Assembly (NCBI GenBank): GCA_022428185.1
Contig: JAKMCZ010000169.1
Span: 1-6,999 of the forward strand
Reading direction: 5' to 3'
Origin: Alphaproteobacteria bacterium
Lineage (GTDB): Bacteria > Pseudomonadota > Alphaproteobacteria > RS24
Length of the DNA stretch: 6,999 nucleotides
The position numbers and the translations under genes are program-made. This document shows positions 6,228 through 6,999 of this stretch, in pieces. Within the stretch, counting starts at the first letter, position 1; each line of letters opens with the position of its first letter. The notes below the pieces were generated by a model, which was not told the DNA's origin, did not search any database, and saw only the letters and a program-made list of their open reading frames with translations.

Positions 6228-6999
6228 CGGCGCACCCTCGGCGCCAGTTGAATTCCGTTTGGCGGCTGATCGATTTGTTGTGCGATGACGACGCGAACAA
6301 AATTCAATGTTTGCAAATTATCAAGCATGCGAACCTTAGCGTCGCCTTGTTCATCAAGCCGCACCATTGCGACAGGCAGCCCAATCGGAATTTGCCCGCC
6401 ACGCCCAGATGTCACCAGTAAATCCCCATCTTTGAGACTTGCCTGCCGAGGCAGGAATTGTAACTCAGGCTCCGCGCTATTGGTTCCAGATAAAATCGCT
6501 TGCACGTCAGACGACAGCGCAACCACCGGAATATGACTGTTGAAATCGGTCAGCAGTAAAATCCGCGACGAGTTGCGGCCGCTCGAAATCACCCGCCCGA
6601 CAAGGCCGTTTGAGCCCATGACCGCTTGGCCCGGCTCAATGCCGATTTGACGGCCACCATTGGCGACCAACGTATGCACAAACGGGCTGTTCAAATCGGC
6701 AATCACCCGCGCATTGACCAATTGCAAATCCGGCTCGCTCGGCAGGCTGAGCAATTTGCGATATTGCTGCATCAGCAATTGCGCGCGCGTCAACTCATTC
6801 ACGCGTTGGCGCAGGTCAATATTCTGCCTTTCCAATGCGCGGTTTTCGTTTCTCAATGTGCTGAGACCGTCAAAATAGTCGCTTTTGTCGCTTATCCATT
6901 CAGCCGGCTTGCCGGCAAGCACTAAAATCGGACTGAAAACATCGTAAAAAGCCTGCCGCAAGCTGGCGATGCGCGGGTCATTTCTGGGCAGAACGGTAA
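6224..6999 (-). CDS. mreC: MreC, rod-shape-determining protein (5' end outside window)
   Basis: The frame stays open to the right edge and continues upstream of the TTG at 6961 with residues Thr-Val-Leu-Pro-Arg-Asn-Asp-Pro-Arg-Ile-Ala-Ser, so that TTG is not the start. The N-terminal cytoplasmic tail and membrane segment expected in MreC lie outside the window. About 257 residues are visible. Numbered from the leucine at 6961, a coiled coil runs over about 34-70 (heptads rich in Leu, Asn and Arg). The two beta-barrel subdomains typical of MreC follow, including VANGGRQIGIEPGQAVMGSNGLVGRV (about 98-123) and LVTSGRGGQIPIGLPVAMV (about 182-200). MreC is a bitopic periplasmic scaffold that binds PBP2 and switches the RodA-PBP2 synthase on. 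It is the first visible gene of the operon; mreB would be expected beyond the edge. Confidence 0.95.
   Translation of the reverse strand, partial: TVLPRNDPRIASLRQAFYDVFSPILVLAGKPAEWISDKSDYFDGLSTLRNENRALERQNIDLRQRVNELTRAQLLMQQYRKLLSLPSEPDLQLVNARVIADLNSPFVHTLVANGGRQIGIEPGQAVMGSNGLVGRVISSGRNSSRILLLTDFNSHIPVVALSSDVQAILSGTNSAEPELQFLPRQASLKDGDLLVTSGRGGQIPIGLPVAMVRLDEQGDAKVRMLDNLQTLNFVRVVIAQQIDQPPNGIQLAPRVRR

Noticed and set aside
6224..6961. MreC starting at the TTG at 6961
   Set aside because: The frame remains open upstream to the window edge and continues with MreC-like residues, and the expected membrane segment is still missing; the gene is truncated by the window.

Overview
The window looks like chromosomal DNA of an alphaproteobacterium with moderate GC content. 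Evidence for this is the mreC-mreD-mrdA-rodA order of the cell-elongation cluster, the protein sequences (alphaproteobacterial-style MreC, PBP2 and RodA, and a DUF3108 protein), and tight translational coupling between genes. The species cannot be fixed from the sequence alone. No mobile element, phage gene, CRISPR array, rRNA or tRNA gene was seen.

Left part, + strand (1-1248): the C-terminal part of a DUF3108 protein that enters from outside the window; a 173-base gap holding a candidate promoter and structured leader; a small cold-shock protein gene (cspA-type); and a monothiol-length but dithiol-motif glutaredoxin (grxC-type). The cspA and grxC genes lie 53 bases apart with no clear terminator between them and may share a transcript.

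Right part, - strand (1251-6999): a compact operon read leftward, mreC (5' end outside the window), mreD, mrdA (PBP2), rodA/mrdB, then a membrane-anchored M20 metallopeptidase. The first four genes are joined by 4-, 1- and 4-base overlaps. The peptidase follows rodA after 11 bases, and its Shine-Dalgarno overlaps the rodA stop codon. MreC and MreD are membrane and scaffold parts of the elongasome. RodA is the SEDS glycosyltransferase that polymerises lipid II, and PBP2 is its cross-linking transpeptidase partner. Together they build the lateral wall of rod-shaped cells under the guidance of MreB, whose gene would be expected just beyond the right edge. The role of the M20 peptidase is unknown.

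The two gene blocks converge: grxC and the peptidase gene have only 2 bases between their stop codons, so any terminator must lie inside the opposing coding sequence. Two hairpins followed by T-tracts on the - strand fit this, one inside the 3' end of grxC and one stronger one at the 3' end of the DUF3108 gene. I found no convincing novel system; most of the window is ordinary core-genome content. The points most worth checking are the peptidase built into the elongasome operon, the Cys/His cluster of PBP2, and the arrangement at the convergent ends.
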